From G963662905 sp963676415 (GTDB lineage Bacteria > Bacteroidota > Bacteroidia > Bacteroidales > WRLA01), in assembly GCA_963676415.1 (NCBI GenBank), contig OY781097.1:4216001-4280000 (forward strand): DNA of 64,000 nt. The letters run 5' to 3'. The notes beneath the pieces are model-generated. The model saw nothing but the letters and a program-made list of their open reading frames with translations. It was not told the DNA's origin and did not search any database. Below, in pieces: positions 19,081 through 27,491 of the stretch. Numbering within the stretch: position 1 is the stretch's first letter; each line of letters begins with the position of its first letter. The position numbers were made by a program, and so were the translations under genes.

Positions 19081-19452
19081 ATGAAATTTATTACGCACTT
19101 TTTGAAAGCAGGAATATTTTTTATTATGGCCTTCACATTGCTCTTAGCATGTTCTGATGAAGACGATAATTACAATTTCGATCCGGATAATTATTATCCC
19201 ACCTGCATGATAACCAATCCGGGGCTCGATTCCAGGGTTGTTACTGGCGGCAGGCTCACAATTACTGTCAATGCAACTGATTATGTGGGAGAGGTTCGCA
19301 AAATTGAATTAGCTACTGCTGGAGGCTGTTGGGAGAAATTTTTTTTGAAATTTCAAAAAAGCAATTACATTTGCAGCCGAATAACAACAGCATACGTTCT
19401 GCAAAATATCTTTTCTTCGGGGCAGGGTGAAATTCCCGACCGGCGGTTATAG
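19081..19452 (+). pseudogene. 5' remnant of a lipoprotein gene, ending inside the FMN riboswitch
   Basis: The first ~80 codons look like a genuine lipoprotein: MKFITHFLKAGIFFIMAF then LLLACSDEDD with a lipobox Cys, followed by ITNPGLDSRVVTGGRLTITV, an Ig-like start typical of Bacteroidota surface proteins. After KIELA (near 19315) the frame passes into the promoter of the next unit and stops at 19450 within the riboswitch, so the end is not protein-like. This suggests a truncated gene whose 3' part was lost when the riboswitch unit came to lie here. A short functional protein cannot be excluded. Confidence 0.55.
19344..19374 (+). promoter_or_regulatory. Promoter of the riboswitch-receptor unit: TTTG-N18-TACATTTGC
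   Basis: A -33 TTTG at 19344-19347 and a full -7 box TACATTTGC at 19366-19374 are 18 bases apart, the same spacing as before etfB. Transcription would begin near 19380, about 30 bases before the riboswitch. Confidence 0.7.
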
Positions 19453-19533
19453 TCCGCGACTCCCGGATGTTGTTTCCGGGACTGAACCTGTGCAATTCAG
19501 GTGCCGACAGTAAAGTCTGGATGGTAGAAGAAA
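19412..19533 (+). promoter_or_regulatory. FMN riboswitch (RFN element)
   Basis: The conserved RFN core is present in order: CTTCGGGGCAGGGTGAAATT, CCCGACCGGCGGTTATAGTC, CGCGAC, a variable hairpin (tcccgga...tccggga type), CTGAACCTGTGCAATTCAGG, TGCCGACAGTAAAGTCTGGA, TGG. The closing P1 helix forms between tttcttc (19412-19418) and gaagaaa (19527-19533). FMN binding to this RNA normally turns expression off. It lies downstream of a clear promoter and upstream of a terminator-like hairpin and a TonB-dependent receptor, not a riboflavin synthesis gene. Confidence 0.96.
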
Positions 19534-19547
19534 AATTAAAATATAAT

Positions 19548-19700
19548 TCATTTTGGAGTTCATGCATGCTATACTTCCAAAATGGAGCATGTGTTTGCCT
19601 TAAAAAGGGAACAGTCCCTTTTGTGCAAATGTTTGGATTTTGTACCTCATCAGCCCTGAAGAACACCATTTTTCAGGGCTTTTGCATTTTAAGCGAATAA
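19548..19700 (+). terminator. Expression platform with terminator hairpin between riboswitch and receptor
   Basis: AGCCCTGAA (19652-19660) pairs with TTCAGGGCT (19672-19680), followed by TTTGCATTTT, just before the receptor ATG at 19700. Two other hairpins precede it (cattttgga...tccaaaatg near 19548-19583, and aaaaggga...tcccttttg near 19603-19622) and could form alternative pairings. Control by transcription termination is likely, though sequestration of the start region is also possible. Confidence 0.65.
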
Positions 19701-22285
19701 TGATGATAAACCAAAAAACACTCCTCACACTCAGCCTATTGCTTTTTGCAGCAGGACATCTCAATGCACAAATTCTTCGCGGACGCGTTCTGAACAGCAT
19801 CACAAAAGAAGCCGTTCCCTATGCCGGCATCCGGCTCACCGAAAACCACCGGGGCACTTCAGCCGATGCAGAAGGAAATTTTCAAATTGAATTAAAAGCT
19901 GAAGAACAACATATTACAATCTCCAGCCTGGGTTTTGACAGCAAAACCTTTGAAGTTAAAAAAAAGGATTTTTCCCAGTTTAGAGTAATTGATTTTTATC
20001 TTTTCCCACAGCAACAGCAATTGCAGGAAGTGCGCATCATTGCAGCCCAGTCGGATGATGAAAGCCGTCCGTATGCGATTAATAAAATCAGTTCCAAACA
20101 AATTGAAGAACGCTTGGGAACAAGGGCGTTCCCCGAAATCATGCAACAAACGCCCGGTGTTTATGCCAGCCGAACAGGCGGTGGATATGGTGATGCGGCG
20201 ATTAACCTGCGCGGTTTCAAACAAGAAAACATAAGTCTTTTGCTCGATGGCGTGCCGGTAAACAGTTTCGAAAACGGGCTCGTTTACTGGTCCAACTGGC
20301 AGGGGCTTACAGAGGCCACAGCCGCCATTGAAGTGCAGCGCGGCCTCGCCCCTTCGCAAACAGCCATGAATGCCGTGGGCGGAACCATCAACATCATCAC
20401 CAAAGGTACTGAAGCCAAAGAAGGCAGCTTTCTGCGCTACGATTATACCAGCTATGGAAACAGCAAAGTAACTGTGGGGCTCAACAGTGGTAAAACAGAA
20501 AAAGGCTGGGCTTTTAGTTTTATCGGAAGCCGCAGCAGTGGCCCGGGCTATGTAGATGCCACTTATGTGGATGCTTGGTCGTGGTTTCTGAGCATCAGCA
20601 AAGACTTTGGAAGCAAACATAAACTCGTCTTCACCGGATTGGGCAGCCCGGAAAAACATGGCCAGAGAAACCTGAAACTTTCTTGGCAGGAAATTGATGA
20701 GCATGGCCTGAAATTCAATAAAGACTGGGGAAGCTATAATGGTGAAATCCGTAACCTTTCCGAGAATTTCTACCACAAACCACAACTCGCCCTCAATCAT
20801 TACTGGACAATCGATGAAAACAATTTCCTGGCCACATCGGCCTATTTTTCATTTGGTTATGGAGGAGGCAGATGGAACGAAACATTCGATGGGAACACCC
20901 AAAACGTATTCAGCTTCAGGAATCCTTCCGGACAGATTGACTGGGACGGGATTTATCAATATAATGCGGATAATGATGATTATTATGTCATCAGCACAGG
21001 CGATACCATCCGTAATTATGCACGTAATATCCTCACACATTTCCTTGCTGACCACTACTGGGCAGGCATTCTGAGCAGCTGGGACCACAAATTCTACGAT
21101 CATCTCAGCATGAAAATCGGCATCCATGCCCGAACGTTTAAATCATGGCTTAAAGAAGAAGTAAACGACCTGCTGGGTGCTGAAGTTTGGATTGATAATT
21201 ACGCCTGGGCGGCAGATGGTGTTGCCGGAAGGAACGAGCTCAAAAAAGTGGGCGACATCACCCGTACGGACAACAGCGCCATTGTTCGCTATGCGCAGGC
21301 TTTCACGCAGTTGAAGTATGAAAAAGAAGGCTTTATGGCCTTTGCTTCCGCATCAGTAGCCAACAATTGGTATGCACGTGAAGATCGCTACCAATACGTT
21401 GATAATCAAAAAAGCGAAACGATTTCCATGGCCGGATTTGATGCAAAAGCAGGTTTGCGCTACAGTCTGTTGGATGGTTTTGACGTATGGGCCAACGGAG
21501 GATATTTCTCTCGTGCGCCCTACTATAAATTTGTTTTTCCAAACTATAACAACAATCCGGCTGCTGATCGCGAAAACGAACGCATCACCACCGCAGAAAT
21601 GGGGTTCGATTTGAGCAGGGGAAAATTCCGGATACAGGCCAATGCTTATTTCAACCAATGGAAAAATAAAAGCCTTTTGACTAATGAATACCTGCAATTG
21701 GAAGACAACAGCCAGACCCGTGCGATGATCAGCGGGCTGGATGCAGAGCATATGGGCATTGAGCTGGAAGCAGTTTGGAGACCCCTGCCCTGCTTTAGTA
21801 TTGGTGCTTTGGCCAGTATTGGAAACTGGGAATGGAAAAACAATGTAAATGCCGTACTTTTCAATCATGAAAACATCGCTGTAGATACACTTGATGTTTA
21901 TGCCGACGGCCTGAAAGTAGGTGATGCGCCACAAACACAATTCGGTATTTACACCGATGTAAAGCTCTTAAGGCGCATCGACTTACATGCCGGATGGATG
22001 TATTTCGACCGCATGTATGCCGATTTTGACCCTGCAGGAAGAACGGATGCCCATGATAAAAGCCAATCTTACCAGCTGCCTGCCTGGTCGCATGTAAACA
22101 TGCAAATCGGTTATCCCTTTTATTGGGGCAAAATCCGTTTTTATGCTTCCGCAAATTGCGATAACCTTCTGAACGAAGCCTATATCGTTCGTGGTGAAGA
22201 CGGCGCAAAGCACGATCTGGAGAGTTTCCGTGGGTTTTGGTCTTATGGCCGGACATTTAGTTTTAGTTTGAAGGCGGCATTTTAA
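19700..22285 (+). CDS. TonB-dependent outer membrane receptor under FMN riboswitch control; candidate flavin importer
   Basis: The frame opens at 19640, but ATG 19700 (or 19703) gives the signal peptide MMINQKTLLTLSLLLFAAG, cleaved after LNA, and lies just after the terminator hairpin. 861 residues: a carboxypeptidase-regulatory-like domain (25-105, starting ILRGRVLNSITKEAVPYAGI), a plug domain (about 125-235, with NLRGFKQENISLLLDGVPVN and GGTINIITK), and a beta-barrel to the end, finishing with FSFSLKAAF whose terminal Phe is the usual barrel signal. Such receptors import substrates across the outer membrane with TonB energy. The FMN riboswitch upstream suggests riboflavin, FMN or a flavin precursor as substrate; this is inferred from regulation. 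A strong terminator follows, so the gene is transcribed alone. Confidence 0.88.
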   Translation: MMINQKTLLTLSLLLFAAGHLNAQILRGRVLNSITKEAVPYAGIRLTENHRGTSADAEGNFQIELKAEEQHITISSLGFDSKTFEVKKKDFSQFRVIDFYLFPQQQQLQEVRIIAAQSDDESRPYAINKISSKQIEERLGTRAFPEIMQQTPGVYASRTGGGYGDAAINLRGFKQENISLLLDGVPVNSFENGLVYWSNWQGLTEATAAIEVQRGLAPSQTAMNAVGGTINIITKGTEAKEGSFLRYDYTSYGNSKVTVGLNSGKTEKGWAFSFIGSRSSGPGYVDATYVDAWSWFLSISKDFGSKHKLVFTGLGSPEKHGQRNLKLSWQEIDEHGLKFNKDWGSYNGEIRNLSENFYHKPQLALNHYWTIDENNFLATSAYFSFGYGGGRWNETFDGNTQNVFSFRNPSGQIDWDGIYQYNADNDDYYVISTGDTIRNYARNILTHFLADHYWAGILSSWDHKFYDHLSMKIGIHARTFKSWLKEEVNDLLGAEVWIDNYAWAADGVAGRNELKKVGDITRTDNSAIVRYAQAFTQLKYEKEGFMAFASASVANNWYAREDRYQYVDNQKSETISMAGFDAKAGLRYSLLDGFDVWANGGYFSRAPYYKFVFPNYNNNPAADRENERITTAEMGFDLSRGKFRIQANAYFNQWKNKSLLTNEYLQLEDNSQTRAMISGLDAEHMGIELEAVWRPLPCFSIGALASIGNWEWKNNVNAVLFNHENIAVDTLDVYADGLKVGDAPQTQFGIYTDVKLLRRIDLHAGWMYFDRMYADFDPAGRTDAHDKSQSYQLPAWSHVNMQIGYPFYWGKIRFYASANCDNLLNEAYIVRGEDGAKHDLESFRGFWSYGRTFSFSLKAAF

Positions 22286-22295
22286 AATGCATCAT

Positions 22296-22327
22296 CGGGA
22301 ACAGCAACGAAACTGTTCCCGTTTTTT
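22296..22327 (+). terminator. Strong intrinsic terminator after the receptor
   Basis: CGGGAACAG (22296-22304) pairs perfectly with CTGTTCCCG (22313-22321), followed by six T. Confidence 0.9.
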
Positions 22328-22371
22328 ATGCTTATATGCTTTTGCTGGCAGGGATTTCCGGCGAAACTCAC

Positions 22372-22380
22372 TACATTTGC
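22372..22380 (+). promoter_or_regulatory. -7 box TACATTTGC before the aldose epimerase
   Basis: A full TAnnTTTGC match 17 bases before the ATG at 22398; it makes the epimerase gene independent of the riboswitch unit. The nearest TTTG upstream is spaced too widely to be a standard -33. Confidence 0.5.
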
Positions 22381-22397
22381 TGTGCAGAAAGACATGA

Positions 22398-23411
22398 ATG
22401 ATGAAAGATTTGAAAAAATTTACCCTACGGAATGCTGAAGGCAACGAAATCAAACTGACAAATTACGGAGCGAAAGTGATGAGCATCATAGTCCCCGACC
22501 GCAACGGAAAAATGGGAAATATAACTTTGGGTTATGATGATGCTGCATCTTATATCAATGGCGATCCGTTTTTTGGGGCAACAGTCGGGCGCTACGCCAA
22601 CCGCATTGCCAATGGCCGGTTTAAACTAGACGGAAAAGAGTATCAATTGGCTTTAAACGACGGCCCGAACCACTTGCACGGAGGCATAAAAGGATTTGAA
22701 AGTCAACTTTGGGATACGGAATGGAATGAAGACGCAGAAGTCATCAAAATGCACTATAAAAGTGCTGATATGGAAGAAAACTATCCCGGAGAACTAAATG
22801 TAACGGTTCAGTATTCCTGGACAGACGATAATGAATTAATCATTGATTTTGAAGCCCTCAGCAATAAAAATACGATTATCAACCTGACAAATCACTGTTA
22901 TTTTAATTTACGTGATGGTGGTCAAAGCAATATTCTGGACCATACACTTAAAATCAATTCCGAAGCCTTCTGTGCAATTGGTAAAAACACTATTCCTACA
23001 GGCAAAATTCAAAAAGTTGATGATAGCCCGTTCGACTTCCGTGCCTTTAAAAAGATCGGAGCAGACATCAATCAAAAAGATGAGCAAATAATACTTGGAC
23101 GCGGATACGATCATAATTTTGTGCTGGAAAACAATGGGGCATGCCAACTTGCCGCTGAAATTTTTCATGAGCAAAGTGGGCGGAAAATGGAAGTATATAC
23201 AGATCAGCCCGGAATACAGCTCTATAGCGGAAACTGGTTAGATGGGAGCCAGACCGGACACAACAACACCATTTACGGCTACAGATCAGGGTTTTGCCTT
23301 GAATGCCAGGGTTTTCCAAATGCGCCCAATGAGCCATCTTTTCCCAGCCAGAAATTATTAGCCGGCGAATTATACCAAAGACGCATCATTTATAAGTTCC
23401 TGTACGAATAG
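22398..23411 (+). CDS. galM: Aldose 1-epimerase (galactose mutarotase)
   Basis: 337 residues, normal length, with no signal peptide. It interconverts the alpha and beta anomers of hexoses such as galactose or glucose. Family landmarks are VGRYANRIANGRF, NHLHGG with its substrate His, NLTNHCYFNL with the catalytic His, YDHNFVL with the sugar-binding Asp, and the catalytic Glu in GFCLECQGFP followed by NAPNEPSFPS. ATG 22398 is directly followed by a second ATG at 22401, and either could serve. It has its own promoter box and is separated from the receptor by a terminator, so it is probably unrelated to flavin uptake. Confidence 0.93.
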   Translation: MMKDLKKFTLRNAEGNEIKLTNYGAKVMSIIVPDRNGKMGNITLGYDDAASYINGDPFFGATVGRYANRIANGRFKLDGKEYQLALNDGPNHLHGGIKGFESQLWDTEWNEDAEVIKMHYKSADMEENYPGELNVTVQYSWTDDNELIIDFEALSNKNTIINLTNHCYFNLRDGGQSNILDHTLKINSEAFCAIGKNTIPTGKIQKVDDSPFDFRAFKKIGADINQKDEQIILGRGYDHNFVLENNGACQLAAEIFHEQSGRKMEVYTDQPGIQLYSGNWLDGSQTGHNNTIYGYRSGFCLECQGFPNAPNEPSFPSQKLLAGELYQRRIIYKFLYE

Positions 23412-24194
23412 CCAAAAACACATGAACAAGCAGGCCTAAGATCAGATTTCCAATAAATTCCTATCAAAACCAGGCTTTTAGCATTCAAATTTTATTTGTT
23501 ACCGTATTATCTTTTTATTAGCCTGAGCCGTGCCTATGCTCCAATGCAGGGTAATGGCGTCGATATTATTTTGTGCAGAAAAAAACCAAAAAGCCCAAGA
23601 TCATCCTGACATGATACTTATTGATGCAGCATATCGAAATAAGATCAGGCAACATTTGGTTATAGCCCAAAGACTCGGGACGGCTTATGTAACCTTGAAG
23701 CCCTTACATTTTATCCCATACAAATTACCGTAATTCATTAATAATATATCGTTTTACAATAATTTTTATTTGATATTTAATAAATTTGTGTTTTCTTTGT
23801 GAAAAATTATTATAGTAAAATCATGAAAAAAAACACAACAAGATTACAGAAGAGGGGCACAAAGCTGAGTCACAAATTAAATGTTTCAAAAAAAAAAAAA
23901 AAAAATTTAATAGCGGCTTGCATTAATTTGATCCTGTCCATAATGACAGATATCAGCTTTATTCTGACGAAATCTTTCGGAATTGAAACCAGTCACTTCG
24001 GCAAACTCAACACAGGCATCATGAAACCACACGGGCTTCATATTTTCAACACCCAAGATGTACTTCGGCAGGCGCAGCATCACAGCCCGAAGTCGAAAAT
24101 TATGAACCTGGCTTACTACTTTATGGACAAGCGCTAGCTTGATTCATCTATTAATGTGTAAAATTATTGTTTTAACAACCCAAAATTAAGTACC
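23412..24194. other. Intergenic region with 18-A run and a possible minus-strand gene remnant
   Basis: This 783-bp gap holds an uninterrupted run of 18 A at 23888-23905. On the minus strand a frame from about 24138 down to a stop at 23908-23910 encodes about 76 residues with protein-like wording (LRAVMLRLPKYILG, VWFHDACVEFAEVTG, ERFRQNKADICHYG) but no obvious start codon at its beginning. It may be the end of a lost gene. The plus-strand frame 23799-24137 overlaps it and looks like a shadow. I recognise no family. Confidence 0.4.
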
Positions 24195-25460
24195 ATGAAA
24201 ATAAAAAAAATATTAATCATTGTAGCTGCATCACTGGCGATCATAATTGCCTTAGGCTATGGAAGTTTAAAATATCTTGAATACAAAATAACAAACAAAA
24301 TCTCTCATGCTGAATTAGTTAACACTAATTTCAACTACACACTTCCATTTGAGTATGTCAATAACTGGATACTCGTTCGTGCTATTCTGCAAGGAAGCAG
24401 CAAAAACGTACCATTCTTTTTTGACACTGGTGCACAAACGGTTATTCTGGATACTTTGCTAAACGAAATTGGAGAAAAAAACTACGAGACAATTCTTTCG
24501 AACAGCAAAACGAATAATCCGGGCACCGCTTTTAATAATGAAATCTTAAGCATAAAAGAAATCCGCATTGGGGAGCTGTGTTTTAAGGATGTCGGAGCTC
24601 TTTCGGCGCGAAATTCAAGTTGGGAAATGCTTAATTGCGTTTCACCTTTTGGTATAATTGGCTGTAATATGATAGAAAATCATTATACACACATAAATTA
24701 TGAAACAAAACAGCTCCGCATTACGGATGATATTAAGAATATCCCTTCACCGGAACAATACCGGTGGATAAATTTCGAACCACTTAAAACTCAAAATTCA
24801 CCCCTTATCACAGCACAAATAAATGACAGCATATCAATTAAATTATTATTCGACACTGGCAATAGCGGGGGTGTACTCATAAGATCAAAAAAATTATACA
24901 ATTCACTCAAGAATACAAAATCCAACAGGATAACTAAAATATATAAGACGCATGGCTTAAAAATCAGAGGGGAAAGCAACGATATTTTTTGTGCTTTAAA
25001 GTACATTGCCCCAAAATTTAGCATTGGCGGCTTTTCTGCCACTAATTTCCCAATAATAATCGAAGATTCGGATCAGGAAGAAAAGGAATATTATGGTCTT
25101 ATCGGTAATAAATATCTCGAGCATTTCCTTGTAACTCTGGACTTTAAAGAACAAAGGATAGGGCTCATACAAAAAATGGAAATCAAGCCAGCTCCCGCAT
25201 CATTTGGCATTGGTATCAAGGCCGAAGAAAACAAGCTGGTTGTTTCATCAATTAGGGAGGAATTATATTCAAAAGGCTCCGGTATAATCCCTGGCAATGA
25301 AATCATATCGATAAATGGAGTAAAAACTTCAGATCTAACAAAAACCGATTATTGCGCTATTTATACAGGAAGACATGAGTTAATAAAACCTACTGATACA
25401 GTTTTAGATATTCAAATAAAAACAAACAGCAAAGTAATGTCATACAAATTGAAACGGTAA
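24195..25460 (+). CDS. Retropepsin-like aspartic protease with C-terminal PDZ domain
   Basis: 421 residues. One N-terminal membrane segment (IKKILIIVAASLAIIIALGY) anchors it or acts as a signal. Two aspartic protease halves follow, each with a DTG catalytic triad: FFFDTGAQT (Asp77) and LLFDTGNSG (Asp220). A PDZ-like region near 335-385 reads FGIGIKAEENKLVVSSI ... IPGNEIISINGVKT. This is the clan AA/Asp_protease_2 type common in Bacteroidota, acting in the periplasm or at the envelope. The substrate is unknown. It stands alone, convergent with malQ across a 317-bp gap that contains a terminator for malQ and otherwise nothing recognised. Confidence 0.85.
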   Translation: MKIKKILIIVAASLAIIIALGYGSLKYLEYKITNKISHAELVNTNFNYTLPFEYVNNWILVRAILQGSSKNVPFFFDTGAQTVILDTLLNEIGEKNYETILSNSKTNNPGTAFNNEILSIKEIRIGELCFKDVGALSARNSSWEMLNCVSPFGIIGCNMIENHYTHINYETKQLRITDDIKNIPSPEQYRWINFEPLKTQNSPLITAQINDSISIKLLFDTGNSGGVLIRSKKLYNSLKNTKSNRITKIYKTHGLKIRGESNDIFCALKYIAPKFSIGGFSATNFPIIIEDSDQEEKEYYGLIGNKYLEHFLVTLDFKEQRIGLIQKMEIKPAPASFGIGIKAEENKLVVSSIREELYSKGSGIIPGNEIISINGVKTSDLTKTDYCAIYTGRHELIKPTDTVLDIQIKTNSKVMSYKLKR

Positions 25461-25714
25461 TTTCCACAATTAAATCTTTGAAATAATCCGGCAAAAGGTA
25501 TAAACCGGCAGGGCAAATGCATTATATTTTTTACTTCTTATTGAAAATCTTGTATTTATCGGTTTTGTTTCATTGATAATGAACCATTTGATCCTAATCG
25601 CTTTTTTTATGGGCAATCAAAATCGAGATAATATTGGAGGATAATTTTTTCCAAATCTTGATAGGTAATTAACGATGAATTCAATAAAGGTTACCATGGA
25701 ATTCAGAGAAGGAC

Positions 25715-25757
25715 CAAAAAAAAAAACATCCTGACTTACTCATAAGCCAAGATGTTT
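25715..25757 (-). terminator. Intrinsic terminator of malQ
   Basis: On the minus strand AACATCTTG (25756-25748) pairs with CAGGATGTT (25733-25725, one G-U pair), with an inner CTTA/TAAG stem and a run of T after it. Confidence 0.75.
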
Positions 25758-25777
25758 AAAAATTTCGGAATCAATTT

Positions 25778-27271
25778 CTACCGGTCAAAAAGGCGGGTCA
25801 TAAACGCAAGTATATCCGCATTGTTTTCATCCCATCCACTTTCGCTAAAGCGCCATTGCCAGTTTCCTCCGGAAGTTCCGGGGATATTCATGCGCCCTTC
25901 TTTATCAAGACCAAGAATATCCTGGAAAGGAACAACCGCATATTTAGCAACGGACGACCAGGCCAAACGGATCATTTTCCAATGGATATCGGTTCCATCT
26001 GTTGCAAGATAAGTATGCACATTATCTTTTGCAAAATCTTCAATTTCATTGTACCAGCCAATGGTCGTATTATTATCGTGTGTGCCTGTATAGACCACTG
26101 CATTGCGCACATAGTTATGTGGCAGGTATTGATTTCCGTCCTGGCTATGGAATGCAAAATGCAGGACTTTCATTCCCGGGAAGCCGCATCGATCACGCAA
26201 TTCTTCCACATCGGGTGTAATCACACCAAGATCTTCTGCGATAATCGGCAGTTTGCCCAGTTTTTCTTCCACCACACGGAAAAGGTCATAGCCGGGGCCA
26301 TCAACCCATTTCCCGTTCATTGCTGTTTCATCGCCCCATGGCACCGACCAATAAGCTGCAAAGCCGCGGAAATGATCGATCCTCAGTATATCATAAAGGT
26401 CGAAACAAGCTAAAATACGCTCTACCCACCAGTCATAGCCACGGTCTTTTAAGGTATCCCAATCGTATAGCGGATTACCCCAAAGCTGGCCTGTTGCACT
26501 AAAATAATCCGGTGGAACACCGGCAACAGCTTTTGGCATACGGTTTTCATCCAGCTGAAAAACCTCCGGACGGCTCCAGGCATCGGCACTGTCCAAGGCC
26601 ACATAAAGTGGCAAATCACCTATTATACTGATATTCTTGTCCTTGGCATAAGCACGTATTTTTTTCCACTGCTTAAAAAAGAGAAACTGGCAAAATTTAT
26701 AAAACTCTATTTCACTCTTTTTGGCCTGCCTGATATTTTCCATTGCAGATTCATGGCGCATTCGGTATGCATCTGTCCACTCAAACCAGGGCTTACCGCC
26801 AAAATGATCTTTCAAAACCAGAAACAAGGCATAATCATCAAGCCATGCCACATACTGATTACAAAAGTCCGCATAGCCGTTTTTCAACTCCGCGAAGTCA
26901 TGTTCGGTAAACTTTAGATATGCTTTGCGCAATGTTTTATACTTCTGTTCGATGACCGGGCCATAATCCACTTTGGATGGATCTGAGGATGGGTTTTCAG
27001 GAATATCTTCATGCCGGAGCAATCCGTGTTCCACCAAATCCTGCAAATCGATGAGTATGGGATTTCCGGCAAAAGTGGAAAAACACTGATAAGGTGAATC
27101 GCCATAGCCGGTATGCCCCAGAGGCAATATCTGCCACAATTTCTGCTGGGCTTTTTCGAGATAATCGATCCATTTATAAGCTGCTGCACCTAAAGTGCCT
27201 ATCCCCTCTTTTCCCGGAAGCGAGCTGGGGTGCATTAAAATTCCGCTGTATCTTTTCATATCCTGTTCCAT
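25778..27271 (-). CDS. malQ: 4-alpha-glucanotransferase (amylomaltase)
   Basis: 497 residues from ATG 27271; the in-frame ATG at 27259 (MKRYSGILMHPSSLPG) fits the family start equally well. GH77 enzyme of the cytoplasm that transfers maltosyl or longer glucan units between maltodextrins. Family motifs are HPSSLPG, LPLGHTGYGDSPYQ, IGDLPLYVALDSADAW, the nucleophile region ILRIDHFRGFAAYW, IAEDLGVITPDVE with the acid/base Glu, and YTGTHDNNTTIGW. It pairs with the sugar transporter gene downstream at 27492 on the same strand, which suggests maltose/maltodextrin use. A 204-bp palindromic element fills the space between the two genes. A clear terminator lies at its 3' end. Confidence 0.95.
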   Translation of the reverse strand: MEQDMKRYSGILMHPSSLPGKEGIGTLGAAAYKWIDYLEKAQQKLWQILPLGHTGYGDSPYQCFSTFAGNPILIDLQDLVEHGLLRHEDIPENPSSDPSKVDYGPVIEQKYKTLRKAYLKFTEHDFAELKNGYADFCNQYVAWLDDYALFLVLKDHFGGKPWFEWTDAYRMRHESAMENIRQAKKSEIEFYKFCQFLFFKQWKKIRAYAKDKNISIIGDLPLYVALDSADAWSRPEVFQLDENRMPKAVAGVPPDYFSATGQLWGNPLYDWDTLKDRGYDWWVERILACFDLYDILRIDHFRGFAAYWSVPWGDETAMNGKWVDGPGYDLFRVVEEKLGKLPIIAEDLGVITPDVEELRDRCGFPGMKVLHFAFHSQDGNQYLPHNYVRNAVVYTGTHDNNTTIGWYNEIEDFAKDNVHTYLATDGTDIHWKMIRLAWSSVAKYAVVPFQDILGLDKEGRMNIPGTSGGNWQWRFSESGWDENNADILAFMTRLFDR

Positions 27272-27278
27272 AGAATGC

Positions 27279-27482
27279 TTAGCCTGAATAATTCACAAAA
27301 TATTCTATTGCCCACACAAACCGCTGCAATAGAAAAGAATGCTATCTTTTTGGTGCTTAAAACAGCTACGGCTATTCCTGTGCGCCAAAAACCTGTGCTC
27401 CCTTTCTCTTATTGGGTTTTGCGTGTGGTCACTGAGTTTGTCGAATGTGCTCATGACGAAATTTTATGAATAAAGCAGGTTA
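27279..27482. mobile_element. ~204-bp palindromic MITE-like element, copy 1 (CCTG/CAGG ends)
   Basis: Starts TTAGCCTGAATAATTCAC and ends TTATGAATAAAGCAGGTTA, imperfect terminal inverted repeats. The interior folds back on itself: ctgcaatagaaaagaatg ... ctctt attg, TTTTTGGTGC against GCGCCAAAAA, and CTACGG-centred atagc-like arms. Two other copies lie at 30265-30445 and 60696-60900. No protein is encoded. It takes up nearly all the space between the transporter gene and malQ. Confidence 0.85.
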
Positions 27483-27491
27483 GAATATTTA

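Noticed and set aside
19892..20800. 302-codon open frame on the minus strand
   Set aside because: Antisense to the TonB-dependent receptor, whose plus-strand translation is unambiguous.
22398..23411. Aldose epimerase as part of the FMN-controlled unit
   Set aside because: A strong terminator and a separate -7 box lie between it and the receptor.
23799..24137. 112-codon plus-strand open frame including a poly-lysine stretch
   Set aside because: It depends on the A run, overlaps a more protein-like minus-strand frame and matches no family.
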